A DNA stretch of 64,000 nt from Janthinobacterium sp. 67. Its GTDB lineage: Bacteria > Pseudomonadota > Gammaproteobacteria > Burkholderiales > Burkholderiaceae_D. Below are positions 18,374 to 27,617 of this stretch, piece after piece. Numbering within the stretch: the stretch's first letter is position 1; each line of letters begins with the position of its first letter. A program made the translations under genes and the position numbers. Where the stretch lies: the NCBI RefSeq assembly GCF_002797895.1, contig NZ_PGES01000001.1:3534001-3598000 (forward strand), in the 5' to 3' direction. The notes under the pieces were generated by a model. That model searched no databases. It was not told the origin of the DNA and was given only the letters and a program-made list of their open reading frames with translations.

Positions 18374-19215
18374 ACGGCCTCCCGGTGGGCACGCTCTGCT
18401 TGCGGGACAGGAGCGGCTTCCTCGTCGAACAGCAAGCCGTGGATGCGGCTGCTGGCGGCCTGGAATTCCACACTGCCGGCGCTGTGCAAGTCGAACTGGT
18501 GACTGTTCAATTCGGCACGCACCCGGCCCGGATGGGGCGACAGCAGCAGGATGCGGTTGCCCACGACCAGCGCTTCCTCGATCGAATGCGTGACGAAGAC
18601 AAGCGTAAAGCGCAGCTCTTCCCACAGGCGGCTCAGCTCTTCCTGCATCTTGCGCCGCGTCAGGGCGTCGAGGGCCGCGAACGGTTCGTCCATCAGCAGC
18701 ACTTCCGGCTGCATGGCCAGGGCGCGGGCGATGGCCACCCGCTGCTTCATGCCGCCCGACAAGGTATGCGGGTGGGCGTCTTCAAAGCCGGCCAGGCCCA
18801 CCTTGGCGATCCAGTGATGGGCGCGTTCGCGGGCCGCCTGCTTGTCCAGGCGCTTGCTGGCCAGCAAGGGGAACATGACGTTTTCCAGTACGGTTTTCCA
18901 CGGCGGCAACTGGTCGAATTCCTGGAACACGACGACACGGTCCGGCCCCGGTTTATGAATGGGATGGCCCTGCATGGCGATGCTGCCGGCGCGCGGCGCG
19001 ATGAAACCGGCCACGGCTTTCAGCAGCGACGACTTGCCGCAGCCCGATGGTCCCAGCAGCACGAAACGGTCACCCCGGAACACGTCGAAACTGACGTCGT
19101 GCGTGGCGCGCACGGTGCGCTGCTCCGTACGGTATTCCAGGCTGACATGCTGAACGCTGAGCAGCGGCTGTAGCGCAACGGGAGGACGGACCAGGTGAAA
19201 AGCGGGCGCGTTCAT
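18370..19215 (-). CDS. ssuB: ABC transporter ATP-binding protein, SsuB/TauB type
   Basis: 281-aa ATPase: Walker A GPSGCGKSS near residue 60, signature LSGGMKQR, Walker B EVLLMDEPFAALD, H-loop FVTHSIEEAL. The GGM variant of the signature is common in this subfamily. Start 19215 is fixed by a strong GGAGG site; coding similarity does not extend upstream. It starts 1 bp before the stop of the binding-protein gene and overlaps the permease by 4 bp, so the unit is tightly coupled. Confidence 0.9.
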   Translation of the reverse strand: MNAPAFHLVRPPVALQPLLSVQHVSLEYRTEQRTVRATHDVSFDVFRGDRFVLLGPSGCGKSSLLKAVAGFIAPRAGSIAMQGHPIHKPGPDRVVVFQEFDQLPPWKTVLENVMFPLLASKRLDKQAARERAHHWIAKVGLAGFEDAHPHTLSGGMKQRVAIARALAMQPEVLLMDEPFAALDALTRRKMQEELSRLWEELRFTLVFVTHSIEEALVVGNRILLLSPHPGRVRAELNSHQFDLHSAGSVEFQAASSRIHGLLFDEEAAPVPQAERAHREAV

Positions 19216-19216
19216 G

Positions 19217-20230
19217 TCAGCCTCCTTGCGTGATGGCAGGATCGTCAAAGAAATAATCGCGCCAGCTGCCGGGAAAGTTGCGGATGGCGCTCACGCGATG
19301 CAGGAATTGCGCGAGCCCATAGGTGTTTTGCGGCGCGATCTTGAATTGCACCTGCGGGTTGGCAAAGATTTTCAGCAGCAGATTGCGGTCCACCTTGCTC
19401 TTGTTGACCTTGATATAGATGTCGGCCGCGCCTTGCGGATTTCCGCTCGCATACTGCGCCGCTTCCGCCAGGGCGGCGATGAAGGCGCGGTAGGTTTTCG
19501 GATTGTCCTTGCGGTACTTTTCCGTCGCATACAGCAGGGTCGACGAGCTGGGACCGCCCTGCACGTCATACGAGTTCAGGATGATGTGGGCGTTCGGGTT
19601 TTGCGCCAGTTCCTGCTCCTGGAACGGCGAATTGCCGAAGTGGCCGCTGAGCTCCGTGCCGCCGGCGATGATGGCGGCGGCCGCGTCCGGGTGCGGCAAG
19701 GTTTGCGTGATTTTATCGAGGCGGGCGAATTCCTTGTCGCCCCACTGCTTCGCCACGGCCATTTGCAAGATACGCGCCTGCACGGAAACGGAGACGGCCG
19801 GCAAGGCGATACGGTCCTTGTCCGTCAAGTCCGCCAGGGTTTTCACCTTGGGATTGTTGCTGACCAAATAGTAGGGGAAGTTGCCCAGGGACGCGACGGC
19901 GCGCACGTTCTGCCGGCCTTTCGTGCGGTCCCAGATGGTCAAGAGCGGCCCCAGCCCGGCCCCCGCGATATCGATATTGCCGGACAACAAAGCATCATTG
20001 ATGGCCGGGCCGCCGGACAAGGTAATCCACTCGACCTTCACATCGACGCCTTGCTGCTTGCCGTGCTTTTCGATCAGCTTCTGTTCCTGCGCGATATTGA
20101 GCAAAAGAAAAGTGATGCCGTGCTGGCCCGCGATGCGGATCTGTCCTTCGGCCCGGGCCATGGGCATGGCCATGCACAGCACGGCAATGGCGGCGAGCAG
20201 GCGGCGGGAAAAGGTAAAGATCGGCAACAT
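19217..20230 (-). CDS. ssuA: ABC transporter substrate-binding protein, SsuA/TauA type
   Basis: Periplasmic binding protein of about 337 aa with an N-terminal signal peptide (RRLLAAIAVLCMAMPMARA, cleavage near residue 27). The NMT1/THI5-like solute-binding fold includes ITLSGGPAINDALLSGNIDIAGAG, typical of sulfonate/nitrate/taurine binders. Start 20230 is taken because AGGAG lies 7 bases upstream and the signal peptide begins there. Ligand unknown; the adjacent TauD-like oxygenase suggests an alkanesulfonate or taurine-like compound. Confidence 0.87.
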   Translation of the reverse strand: MLPIFTFSRRLLAAIAVLCMAMPMARAEGQIRIAGQHGITFLLLNIAQEQKLIEKHGKQQGVDVKVEWITLSGGPAINDALLSGNIDIAGAGLGPLLTIWDRTKGRQNVRAVASLGNFPYYLVSNNPKVKTLADLTDKDRIALPAVSVSVQARILQMAVAKQWGDKEFARLDKITQTLPHPDAAAAIIAGGTELSGHFGNSPFQEQELAQNPNAHIILNSYDVQGGPSSSTLLYATEKYRKDNPKTYRAFIAALAEAAQYASGNPQGAADIYIKVNKSKVDRNLLLKIFANPQVQFKIAPQNTYGLAQFLHRVSAIRNFPGSWRDYFFDDPAITQGG

Positions 20231-20262
20231 GGACACTCCTTGGTCAACTACGGTCAAAAAAA

Positions 20263-21147
20263 TCAGTACGGCGCATCGCCTTCGATGGTCGTGCGGTAGA
20301 GCTTGCGGCGCTGGTCGGGCGGGCAACCGGTCGCCAAGTGCATCAGGGAACGGTTGTCCCAGAACACCAGGTCGTGCGGCTGCCAGCGGTGCACATACAG
20401 GTGCTCGGGACGCACGCTGTGGGCGAACAGTTCGTCGAGCAGGGCGCGGCTTTCATCGTCGGGCAGACCGACGATGCGCGTGGTGAAATGTTCGCTGACG
20501 AACAGGGCGCGGCGTCCCGTTTCCGGATGCACGCGAACGACGGGGTGGGTGACGGGCTTGACTTCATCGATCTGCGCCTGCGTCAGGGCGGGACGCCATG
20601 GATTGCGGCGGCGCAATTCCTCATACTGGCTCAGGTAGCTGTGCTCGGCACGGGCGCCGCGCACGGCGTGGCGCAGCGCGGCCGGCAAGCTTTCCCAGGC
20701 CAGGTGCATGTTCGCAAACACGGTGTCGCCGCCCTCGTCCGGCAACTCTTGCGCATGCAGCATGGAACCGAGGCTGGGCACTTCCTTGTACGACAAATCG
20801 GAATGCCAGAAATGGCCCGCGTCACCGAGACCGATGGGCTGGCCGTTTTCGACGATGTTCGAGATGATCAGCACTTCCGGCTGCGTGGGCAGCTGGAACT
20901 GGCGCAGCACGTGGATTTGCAAGGGGCCGAAGCGGCGGCTGAAATCGACCTGCTGCTGCGGCGTGATGCGCTGGTCGCGGAATACCAGCACGTGATGGTC
21001 GAGGTGGGCATGGTGCAGGCGCTGGAAATCGCCCTGCGACAGCGCTTGCGCCAGGTCCAGCCCCAGCACTTGCGCGCCCAGCGGCGCATCGAAAGTTTCG
21101 ATCTGGAATGGACTGGTGGACTGCACGGGTTTCAGGACGGCCGACAT
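20263..21147 (-). CDS. tauD: TauD/TfdA-family Fe(II)/2-oxoglutarate dioxygenase
   Basis: 294-aa non-heme iron oxygenase. Iron ligands H115-x-D117 in HFWHSDLSY and His270 in NRSLMHLATG; the 2-oxoglutarate-binding Arg lies in the C-terminal RRKLYRTTI. Length and motifs match taurine/alkylsulfatase-type dioxygenases, which release sulfite from sulfonates. First gene of the ABC unit, 32 bp before the binding protein. The Shine-Dalgarno site is weak (GGCGAA), and an in-frame start 66 bp upstream cannot be excluded. Whether the substrate is taurine, another sulfonate or a herbicide-like acid is undecided. Confidence 0.85.
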   Translation of the reverse strand: MSAVLKPVQSTSPFQIETFDAPLGAQVLGLDLAQALSQGDFQRLHHAHLDHHVLVFRDQRITPQQQVDFSRRFGPLQIHVLRQFQLPTQPEVLIISNIVENGQPIGLGDAGHFWHSDLSYKEVPSLGSMLHAQELPDEGGDTVFANMHLAWESLPAALRHAVRGARAEHSYLSQYEELRRRNPWRPALTQAQIDEVKPVTHPVVRVHPETGRRALFVSEHFTTRIVGLPDDESRALLDELFAHSVRPEHLYVHRWQPHDLVFWDNRSLMHLATGCPPDQRRKLYRTTIEGDAPY

Positions 21148-21298
21148 GGGAGTTCGCCAAGAGTCTGGGGAAGTCCACTGTATGCCGGCCAGCCTTGCTT
21201 GCAAACGAAGCATTTACTATATGGATATGCGCGGCGCGTTGCGCCACGCTGCAACAGGCATCGGCGTGGCCAGGTACCTGGCGCGACGCCGACGCCGC

Positions 21299-21970
21299 TT
21301 ACGCGATTGCTTCGTAGCGGGCCAGGCGCGTCGCCATGCGCGGCGCCAGTTCGTGGCCAGCCGTGACGGTCACTTCCAGGTCGTTCAGCAGGCCATCCTT
21401 CAAGCCATAGACCCAGCCGTGAACGCTGAGTTCCTGGCCCCGTTCCCACGCATCTTGCACGACGGTGGTCTGGCACACGTTCAAGACCTGTTCGACCACG
21501 TTCAGCTCGCACAGGCGGTCGCCGCGCTGGCGGCTCGTCAGCACGTCGCCCAGGTAACGTTCGTGTTTCTGGCCCACGTCCTGCACGTGGCGCAGCCAGT
21601 TGTCGACCAGGCCGATGCGCGTGCCCGTCATGGCCGCATGCACGCCCTTGCAGCCGTAATGGCCGACGATGATGACGTGTTTGACTTTCAGCACGTCCAC
21701 GGCAAATTGCAGGACGGACAGGCAATTGAGGTCGGAATGCACGACCACATTGGCAATATTACGGTGCACAAACACGTCGCCAGGCGCCATGCCCAGCAGT
21801 TCATTTGCTGGCACGCGGCTGTCGGAGCAGCCGATCCACAGGTATTCGGGCGACGTTTGCGCTTCCAGGTTCTTGAAGAAGTTCGGGTCCTTCGCCACCA
21901 TCGAGTCGGCCCAGCGGCGGTTACGCTGCAGCAGTTCCGCCAGGGCCGGGCCATTTTTCTGTTCGGTCAT
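21299..21970 (-). CDS. can: Beta-class carbonic anhydrase
   Basis: 223-aa cytosolic zinc enzyme interconverting CO2 and bicarbonate. Zinc ligands Cys48 (with D50 and R52 in GCSDSRVP), His104 and Cys107 (GHYGCKG). FVHRNIANVV is the usual dimer-region motif. Start 21970 has GGGAGCG immediately upstream. It stands alone on the minus strand, downstream of the dnaJ terminator. Confidence 0.93.
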   Translation of the reverse strand: MTEQKNGPALAELLQRNRRWADSMVAKDPNFFKNLEAQTSPEYLWIGCSDSRVPANELLGMAPGDVFVHRNIANVVVHSDLNCLSVLQFAVDVLKVKHVIIVGHYGCKGVHAAMTGTRIGLVDNWLRHVQDVGQKHERYLGDVLTSRQRGDRLCELNVVEQVLNVCQTTVVQDAWERGQELSVHGWVYGLKDGLLNDLEVTVTAGHELAPRMATRLARYEAIA

Positions 21971-22054
21971 ATCGCTCCCATTGTGTACGTACGACTGAGG
22001 GCGGCAGATCGCGCCCATAGGCCGGCGATGCGCGCACATTGTTCAGTCGTGATG

Positions 22055-22087
22055 AAAAAAACGCCGGGATGTTGAAGCATCCCGGCG
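22055..22087 (-). terminator. Rho-independent terminator after dnaJ
   Basis: Minus strand: CGCCGGGATG / CATCCCGGCG (22087-22078 and 22071-22062) with a 6-nt loop, followed by seven T (22061-22055). It begins 18 bp after the dnaJ stop. Confidence 0.9.
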
Positions 22088-22104
22088 CATGGTATTACGT
22101 GTGC

Positions 22105-23238
22105 TTATTCAAAAAAATCCTTGACCTTGTCTTTCCAGGTCTTGCTTTGCGGACTGTGCTTGGCACCGCCCTCGGTCGTCGACTTTTCAAAGTCGCGCAG
22201 CAGGTCTTTCTGTTTTTCCGTCAGTTTCACGGGTGTTTCGATGGCCACGTGGCAGAACAGGTCGCCCGCGTAACCGGAGCGCACGCCCTTGATGCCCTTG
22301 CCTTTCAGGCGGAAGGTCTTGCCCGACTGGGTGCCTTCCGGGATCGTGAACGACACTTTGCCGTTCAGGGTAGGCACTTCGATTTCGCCGCCCAAGGCCG
22401 CCTTGGTGAACGAGATCGGCATTTCGCAATGCAGGTCGTCGCCTTCGCGCTGGAACACGGCGTGCGGCTTGATGTGGATTTCCACATACAGGTCGCCCGA
22501 CGGACCGCCATTCGTGCCCGGTTCGCCGTTGCCGGACGAACGGATACGCATGCCGTTGTCGATACCGACTGGAATTTTCACTTCCAGGGTCTTGTTGCGC
22601 TTGATGCGACCGGCGCCGCCGCACGGCGTGCACGGGTCGGTGATGACCTTGCCGCTGCCATGGCATTTCGGGCAGGTTTGCTGGATGCTGAAGAAACCTT
22701 GCTGCATGCGCACCTGGCCGTGGCCACCGCAGGTACCGCAGGTGGTCGGCGACGTGCCCGGCTTGGCGCCGCTGCCGTGGCAAGTGTCGCACTTGTCCCA
22801 GCTCGGCACGCGGATGGTGGTGTCGAAGCCGTGAGCAGCTTGCTCCAGTGTAATTTCCAGGTTGTAGCGCAAGTCGGCGCCACGGTACACCTGTGGACCC
22901 GCATTGCGGCTGCGTCCACCGCCACCGCCAAAGATGTCGCCGAAGATATCGCCGAAGCTGTCGGCAAAGCCGCCAGCGCCGCCGCCGAAGCCGCCACCGC
23001 CGCCCATGTTCGGGTCCACGCCAGCGTGACCATAACGGTCATACGCATCGCGCTTTTCCGGATTGGTCAGCATCTCGTAGGCTTCTTTGACTTCCTTAAA
23101 CTTTTCTTCCGATTCCTTGCTATCCGGATTGCGGTCCGGATGGTATTTCATCGCCAGTTTACGGTAAGACTTTTTGATCTCTTCTTCCGAAGCATTTTTT
23201 GCGACACCGAGTGTCTCGTAAAAATCACGCTTTGCCAT
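22105..23238 (-). CDS. dnaJ: Chaperone DnaJ (Hsp40)
   Basis: 377 aa. J-domain with HPD at 33-35, a Gly/Phe-rich region ([21 protein letters not shown]), four CxxCxGxG zinc-binding repeats ([32 protein letters not shown]) and the C-terminal substrate-binding domains. It stimulates DnaK ATPase and delivers unfolded clients. Start 23238 gives the canonical [11 protein letters not shown]. It is downstream of dnaK across a gap holding a terminator-like hairpin, so read-through or an own promoter would be needed. Confidence 0.97.
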   Translation of the reverse strand: MAKRDFYETLGVAKNASEEEIKKSYRKLAMKYHPDRNPDSKESEEKFKEVKEAYEMLTNPEKRDAYDRYGHAGVDPNMGGGGGFGGGAGGFADSFGDIFGDIFGGGGGRSRNAGPQVYRGADLRYNLEITLEQAAHGFDTTIRVPSWDKCDTCHGSGAKPGTSPTTCGTCGGHGQVRMQQGFFSIQQTCPKCHGSGKVITDPCTPCGGAGRIKRNKTLEVKIPVGIDNGMRIRSSGNGEPGTNGGPSGDLYVEIHIKPHAVFQREGDDLHCEMPISFTKAALGGEIEVPTLNGKVSFTIPEGTQSGKTFRLKGKGIKGVRSGYAGDLFCHVAIETPVKLTEKQKDLLRDFEKSTTEGGAKHSPQSKTWKDKVKDFFE

Positions 23239-23283
23239 GTTGTCGGCACCTTGCAGTCTATCTACTGATGTAAAAATTACACG

Positions 23284-23323
23284 AAAAAGCCGAGTCGAGT
23301 GCTGCACTGGGCAACGACTCGGC
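23284..23323 (-). terminator. Terminator/attenuator between dnaK and dnaJ
   Basis: Minus strand: GCCGAGTCG / CGACTCGGC (23323-23315 and 23297-23289) with a 17-nt loop, then TTTTT (23288-23284). It lies about 77 bp after dnaK and 46 bp before dnaJ, so it may partly terminate and set the DnaK:DnaJ ratio. Confidence 0.75.
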
Positions 23324-23399
23324 TCGGCCGGTCTTCGCGGCTAATTCCGCGATGTAGCGTTCAGCCCGGCTGCCCCCAGTTCATGGGAGCGCAAGACAA

Positions 23400-25343
23400 T
23401 TACTTGCTGTCTTTGACTTCTTTGAAGTCAGCGTCAACAACGTCGTCTTGCTTGGCGCCTGCGTCCGATGCGCCAGCAGCTTGCTGTGCACCTTCCGCGC
23501 CGCCGGCAGCTTGCTGCGCTTGCATGTCGGCATACATTTTTTCGCCCAGTTTCTGCGATGCGCTCGACAGTGCTTCCACCTTGGCGTCGATCTCAGCCTT
23601 GTCGCCCGCCTTGATGCTTGCTTCCAGGTCGGTGATGGCCGCTTCGATCTTCTCTTTCTCGCCCGCATCCAGCTTGTCGCCGTATTCGGTCAAGGATTTC
23701 CGGGTCGAGTGTACCAGAGCATCGGCCTGGTTGCGCGACTCGGCCAATTCTTTGACCTTTTTGTCTTCTTCCGCGTTCAGCTCGGCATCCTTGACCATCT
23801 TCTGGATTTCAGCCTCGGTCAAGCCGGAATTGGCCTTGATCGTGATCTTGTTTTCCTTGCCGGTGGCCTTGTCTTTCGCGCCGACATGCAAGATGCCGTT
23901 GGCGTCGATGTCGAAGGTCACTTCGATCTGTGGCGTACCGCGTGCTGCTGGCGGGATGCCTTCCAGATTGAATTCGCCCAGACCCTTGTTGCCGGCGGCG
24001 ATTTCGCGCTCACCCTGGAAGACCTTGATGGTCACCGCAGGCTGGTTGTCGTCGGCCGTCGAGAACACTTGGCTGAACTTGGTCGGAATCGTCGTGTTTT
24101 TGTGGATCATCTTGGTCATCACGCCGCCCAGGGTTTCGATACCCAGGGACAGAGGCGTAACGTCCAGCAACAGCAAGTCCTTGCGTTCGCCCGACAGGAC
24201 CGAACCTTGAATCGCTGCGCCCACGGCGACGGCTTCGTCCGGGTTCACGTCCTTGCGTGGATCCTTGCCGAAGAATTCCTTCACTTTTTCCTGCACCTTC
24301 GGCATACGCGTCATACCGCCGACCAGGATGATGTCATCGATGTCCGACACTTTCACGCCAGCATCTTTGATAGCGGTGCGGCATGGCTCGATCGTGGCCG
24401 TGATCAGCTCTTCCACCAGCGATTCCAGCTTGGCGCGGGTCATCTTCAGGTTCAAGTGGACCGGTGCGCCGTTCGCCATGGCGATGTACGGCTCGTTGAT
24501 TTCGGTTTGCTGCGACGACGACAATTCGATCTTTGCGCGCTCGGCCGAAGCCTTGATGCGCTGCAGGGCGATCGGATCTTTTTTCAGGTCGATGCCGTTG
24601 ATCTTCTTGAACTCATCGATGATGTAATCGATGACGCGCTGGTCGAAGTCTTCGCCGCCCAGGAAGGTGTCGCCGTTGGTCGACAGCACTTCAAATTGTT
24701 TTTCGCCATCAACATCCGCGATTTCGATGATCGACACGTCGAACGTACCGCCACCCAAGTCATACACGGCGATTTTACGGTCGCCTTTTTCGGTCTTGTC
24801 CAGGCCGAACGCCAGCGCTGCTGCGGTTGGCTCGTTGATGATGCGCTTGACGTCCAGGCCAGCGATACGGCCGGCATCCTTGGTGGCTTGACGCTGCGAG
24901 TCGTTGAAGTACGCAGGCACGGTGATGACGGCTTCGGTAACTTCTTCACCGAGGTAGTCTTCTGCCGTTTTCTTCATCTTGCGCAGCACTTCAGCCGAAA
25001 TTTGCGGCGGCGCCAGTTTTTTGTCGCGTACGCCGATCCATGCATCGCCGTTGTCGGCTTTCATGATTTGGTACGGCATCAGCGCGATGTCTTTTTGGAC
25101 TTCTTTTTCGTCGAACTTGCGACCGATCAGACGCTTGACTGCGTACAGCGTGTTTTTCGGATTGGTCACGGCCTGGCGTTTCGCTGGCGCGCCGACGAGA
25201 ATTTCGCCATCTTCTTGATAAGCAATAATCGACGGCGTCGTGCGTGCGCCTTCAGCGTTTTCGATTACCTTTGGTTGACCGTTTTCCATGATGGAAACGC
25301 AGGAATTCGTGGTTCCCAGATCGATACCGATAATTCTACCCAT
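23400..25343 (-). CDS. dnaK: Chaperone DnaK (Hsp70)
   Basis: 647-aa Hsp70. N-terminal ATPase (1-385) starting [15 protein letters not shown] with [16 protein letters not shown] and [13 protein letters not shown]; conserved linker [10 protein letters not shown] near 393; beta-sandwich substrate-binding domain and helical lid; C-terminus ...[13 protein letters not shown], close to the EEVKD-type tail. It has its own good sigma-32 promoter at 25384-25411 in addition to the grpE promoter. Confidence 0.98.
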   Translation of the reverse strand: MGRIIGIDLGTTNSCVSIMENGQPKVIENAEGARTTPSIIAYQEDGEILVGAPAKRQAVTNPKNTLYAVKRLIGRKFDEKEVQKDIALMPYQIMKADNGDAWIGVRDKKLAPPQISAEVLRKMKKTAEDYLGEEVTEAVITVPAYFNDSQRQATKDAGRIAGLDVKRIINEPTAAALAFGLDKTEKGDRKIAVYDLGGGTFDVSIIEIADVDGEKQFEVLSTNGDTFLGGEDFDQRVIDYIIDEFKKINGIDLKKDPIALQRIKASAERAKIELSSSQQTEINEPYIAMANGAPVHLNLKMTRAKLESLVEELITATIEPCRTAIKDAGVKVSDIDDIILVGGMTRMPKVQEKVKEFFGKDPRKDVNPDEAVAVGAAIQGSVLSGERKDLLLLDVTPLSLGIETLGGVMTKMIHKNTTIPTKFSQVFSTADDNQPAVTIKVFQGEREIAAGNKGLGEFNLEGIPPAARGTPQIEVTFDIDANGILHVGAKDKATGKENKITIKANSGLTEAEIQKMVKDAELNAEEDKKVKELAESRNQADALVHSTRKSLTEYGDKLDAGEKEKIEAAITDLEASIKAGDKAEIDAKVEALSSASQKLGEKMYADMQAQQAAGGAEGAQQAAGASDAGAKQDDVVDADFKEVKDSK

Positions 25344-25383
25344 GATTTTTTTCCTTTTATTTGCTAGATTTCAGATGGTTCTT

Positions 25384-25411
25384 ATATGTGGCAAAGCGGC
25401 ATGGTTTCAAG
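25384..25411 (-). promoter_or_regulatory. Sigma-32 (heat-shock) promoter of dnaK
   Basis: Minus strand: -35 CTTGAAA (25411-25405), 13-bp spacer, -10 CCACATAT (25391-25384; consensus CCCCATNT, one internal and one edge difference). A GCGGCAT/ATGCCGC inverted repeat (25396-25402 and 25421-25427) surrounds the -35. The start would lie about 35 bp before the dnaK ATG. Confidence 0.75.
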
Positions 25412-25434
25412 GCTTGCTTGATGCCGCACTCTGA

Positions 25435-25971
25435 TTATTTTGCTTGCGCGGTCGTTACAATGGCTGGACGCAGCAGGCGGTCCGCAATCATATAGCCCTT
25501 TTGCAGGACTGACACGATGGTATTGGCTTCCTGGTCCGCCGGCACCACGGCAACGGCCTGGTGTTTCATCGGATCGAGCTTCTCGCCCTGCACTGGCAAC
25601 ACTTCCACCAGGCGGTTGCGCTCGAACGCGGCGTTCAATTGCTTCAAAGTCATTTCGACGCCTTCTTTCAGCGATTCGATGGTCGGTGTTTCCACCGTCA
25701 GCGCCGTTTCCAGGCTGTCCTTGACGGGCACCATGGCTTCGGCAAAGCTTTCCACGGCGAATTTATGTGCTTTAGCAACATCTTCCTGCGCGCGGCGGCG
25801 GATATTTTCGCCATCGGCCTTGGCGCGCATGAAGGCATCGTGCATCTCTGCAAGACGCGCTTCGGTACTCGCCAGCTGCTCTTCCAAAGTAGGCTCTGCG
25901 GGAGTCGATGGGGCAGTCGCCGCGGCGTCCGCTTGCGGATTAGGTACAGCTTGGTTTTCCTGATCTTGCAT
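25435..25971 (-). CDS. grpE: Nucleotide exchange factor GrpE
   Basis: 178 aa. Disordered Gln/Ala/Pro-rich N-terminus, long coiled-coil helix ([36 protein letters not shown], about 33-70), then the four-helix/beta-wing head domain with [17 protein letters not shown] and the terminal [20 protein letters not shown]. It releases ADP from DnaK. Start 25971 has GGAGC about 8 bp upstream; an in-frame start 21 bp earlier is less likely. Transcribed from the sigma-32 promoter at 26038-26065. Confidence 0.95.
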   Translation of the reverse strand: MQDQENQAVPNPQADAAATAPSTPAEPTLEEQLASTEARLAEMHDAFMRAKADGENIRRRAQEDVAKAHKFAVESFAEAMVPVKDSLETALTVETPTIESLKEGVEMTLKQLNAAFERNRLVEVLPVQGEKLDPMKHQAVAVVPADQEANTIVSVLQKGYMIADRLLRPAIVTTAQAK

Positions 25972-26037
25972 CTGAAAAGCTCCTACAATCAATGACTTAA
26001 ATGAGTTAGTCTAACTATCTTTACAACACTAACGGGC

Positions 26038-26065
26038 AGATGGGGCTATATCCTATTGTTTCAAG
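26038..26065 (-). promoter_or_regulatory. Sigma-32 (heat-shock) promoter of grpE
   Basis: Minus strand: -35 CTTGAAA (26065-26059), 13-bp spacer, -10 CCCCATCT (26045-26038). Both elements match the sigma-32 consensus CTTGAAA / CCCCATNT exactly. It lies about 70 bp upstream of the grpE ATG. Confidence 0.88.
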
Positions 26066-26274
26066 GGGTATGCGTGGCAAAACCGAAATTACATGGGTCC
26101 ATGTTACAGCCTATTACAAAGCGCTTCCCATTTCGGACATCCATCCGTGCGCGCCCACCCTTGATTTTCCTGGCTTCCCACGGCAAAGCGGGCATTCTAC
26201 CAGCCCCGCCGCAGCCATCGCCACTGGCGGTGTTGCTATTTGGAAAGCCACTTGGCCGCGCCAGACATGACAAA

Positions 26275-26290
26275 GCCGCGCAAGCGCGGC
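26275..26290 (-). terminator. Possible weak terminator after hemH
   Basis: Short GC-rich inverted repeat GCCGCGC-AA-GCGCGGC followed on the minus strand by TTTG, about 28 bp downstream of the hemH stop. The loop is only two bases, so the outer pairs may open; a weak call. Confidence 0.45.
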
Positions 26291-26317
26291 TTCAAGATGG
26301 CAAAAAATCCAGCAATG

Positions 26318-27427
26318 TCAGTTCGTCGCGCCCAGGGCCAGCGCCGCCGTGCGCGCCTGCTCGCCCGCTTTCTTGTCCGCCTCGCGCTGCGCCGCCGTCT
26401 TCATCGTCGGCCAGCCGATCATGTGCTGTTCCGCAATTTCCGCCATGCCCGCGATCCAGGCCGGCGTTTCGTTCAGGCAAGCGATGTAATGAAACTGCTG
26501 GCCGCCGGCCGCCTCGAAATCATGCTTGGCTTCCATGGCGATTTCTTCCAGGGTTTCCAGGCAATCGCTGGTAAAGCCTGGACACAGCAGATCGACGCGC
26601 TTGACGCCCTGCTGGGCCAGCGCCACCAGGGTGGGCGCCGTGTACGGTTGCAACCATTCGGCCTTGCCAAAGCGGGACTGGAAGGTCACCACGTATTGCT
26701 CTTTGCTCAACTTCAACTTTTCCGCCAGCAGGCGCGCCGTTTTCAGGCATTGGCAGTGGTAGGGGTCGCCCAGCAGCAAGGTACGCTTGGGCACGCCATG
26801 AAAACTCATCACCAGTTTTTCCGGGCGGCCATGCGCTTCCCAATGGTTCAGCACGGAATCGCGCAAGGCGTCGATATACGTGTCGTGTTCGTGATATTGC
26901 TTAATAAAACGCAATTCCGGCACATTGCGCACGGTGGCGTAATGGGCAAACACGGCGTCATAGATGGAACCGGTCGTCGTGCCCGAGTATTGCGGATACG
27001 CAGGCAGGATGGCGATGCGTTCGCAGCCCTCGCTTTTCAGCTGGGCCAGCACGTCAGGCAGGGAAGGCGAACCGTAGCGCATGGCCATGGCCACCGTCAC
27101 GCCGTCATGGCCCCGCTCGGCCAGCGCGCCGGCCAGCAATTTCGCTTGCTTTTGCGTATGCACTTTCAGGGGCGAGCCCTCGCGCGTCCAGATCGACGCG
27201 TATTTCTTGGCCGACTGGCCCGAACGGAAGGGCAAGATAATCAGGTTCAAAATGAACCACCAGACCAGGCGGGGAATCTCCACCACGCGCGGGTCCGACA
27301 GGAATTGTTTCAGGTAACGCCGCACGGCCGACGAGGTCGGCGCATCGGGCGTGCCCAGGTTGACGAGCACCACGGCGCTGCGGTCGATGCTGCCATGCGT
27401 GTACGGCGGTTCAGTTTGAAATGACAT
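26318..27427 (-). CDS. hemH: Ferrochelatase (protoheme ferro-lyase)
   Basis: 369 aa; inserts Fe2+ into protoporphyrin IX, the last step of heme synthesis. Seen: VVLVNLGTPDAPTSSAVRRYL at the N-terminus, the active-site His in LVMSFHGVPKR, and the catalytic acidic cluster in PGFTSDCLETLEEIAMEAK. Length and motifs are standard for Gram-negatives. It lies upstream of grpE on the same strand, a common betaproteobacterial arrangement. Confidence 0.95.
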   Translation of the reverse strand: MSFQTEPPYTHGSIDRSAVVLVNLGTPDAPTSSAVRRYLKQFLSDPRVVEIPRLVWWFILNLIILPFRSGQSAKKYASIWTREGSPLKVHTQKQAKLLAGALAERGHDGVTVAMAMRYGSPSLPDVLAQLKSEGCERIAILPAYPQYSGTTTGSIYDAVFAHYATVRNVPELRFIKQYHEHDTYIDALRDSVLNHWEAHGRPEKLVMSFHGVPKRTLLLGDPYHCQCLKTARLLAEKLKLSKEQYVVTFQSRFGKAEWLQPYTAPTLVALAQQGVKRVDLLCPGFTSDCLETLEEIAMEAKHDFEAAGGQQFHYIACLNETPAWIAGMAEIAEQHMIGWPTMKTAAQREADKKAGEQARTAALALGATN

Positions 27428-27530
27428 GAAGGCTCTTCGAAGGCGTTGGATAGATTAGCCAGTTATTATAGTTACATTGCGTCAACATCGGGAAAGATGG
27501 ATGTCGATGCAATTCACCCATAGCAAAAGC

Positions 27531-27599
27531 CGGGGTCAGTCACTGCGTGATCGCAATGCGCTCCAATGGAACGCATTGCCCCGGCGGGTCTGACCCCGG
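27531..27599. repeat. Interspersed palindrome, GGGGTC family, copy 3 (extended)
   Basis: Outer arms CCGGGGTCAG (27531-27540) and CTGACCCCGG (27590-27599) enclose an inner inverted repeat GCAATGCG (27553-27560) / CGCATTGC (27572-27579). It lies directly downstream of recN and could also stop transcription. The outer arms match the copy at 9916-9942. Confidence 0.78.
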
Positions 27600-27617
27600 T
27601 CTGCCCCCAGCCATGAA

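Larger units (their letters stand above)
25972..26317. other. grpE/hemH intergenic region (346 bp)
   Basis: Holds the sigma-32 promoter for grpE (26038-26065), its leader of about 60 nt, and a small GC-rich hairpin behind hemH (26275-26290). No CIRCE-type inverted repeat (TTAGCACTC-N9-GAGTGCTAA) is present. I see no coding sequence in it. Confidence 0.8.

Noticed and set aside
25972..26060. CIRCE element upstream of grpE
   Set aside because: TTAG and CTAA strings are present, but no 9-bp inverted repeat with 9-bp spacing; only the sigma-32 promoter is supported.
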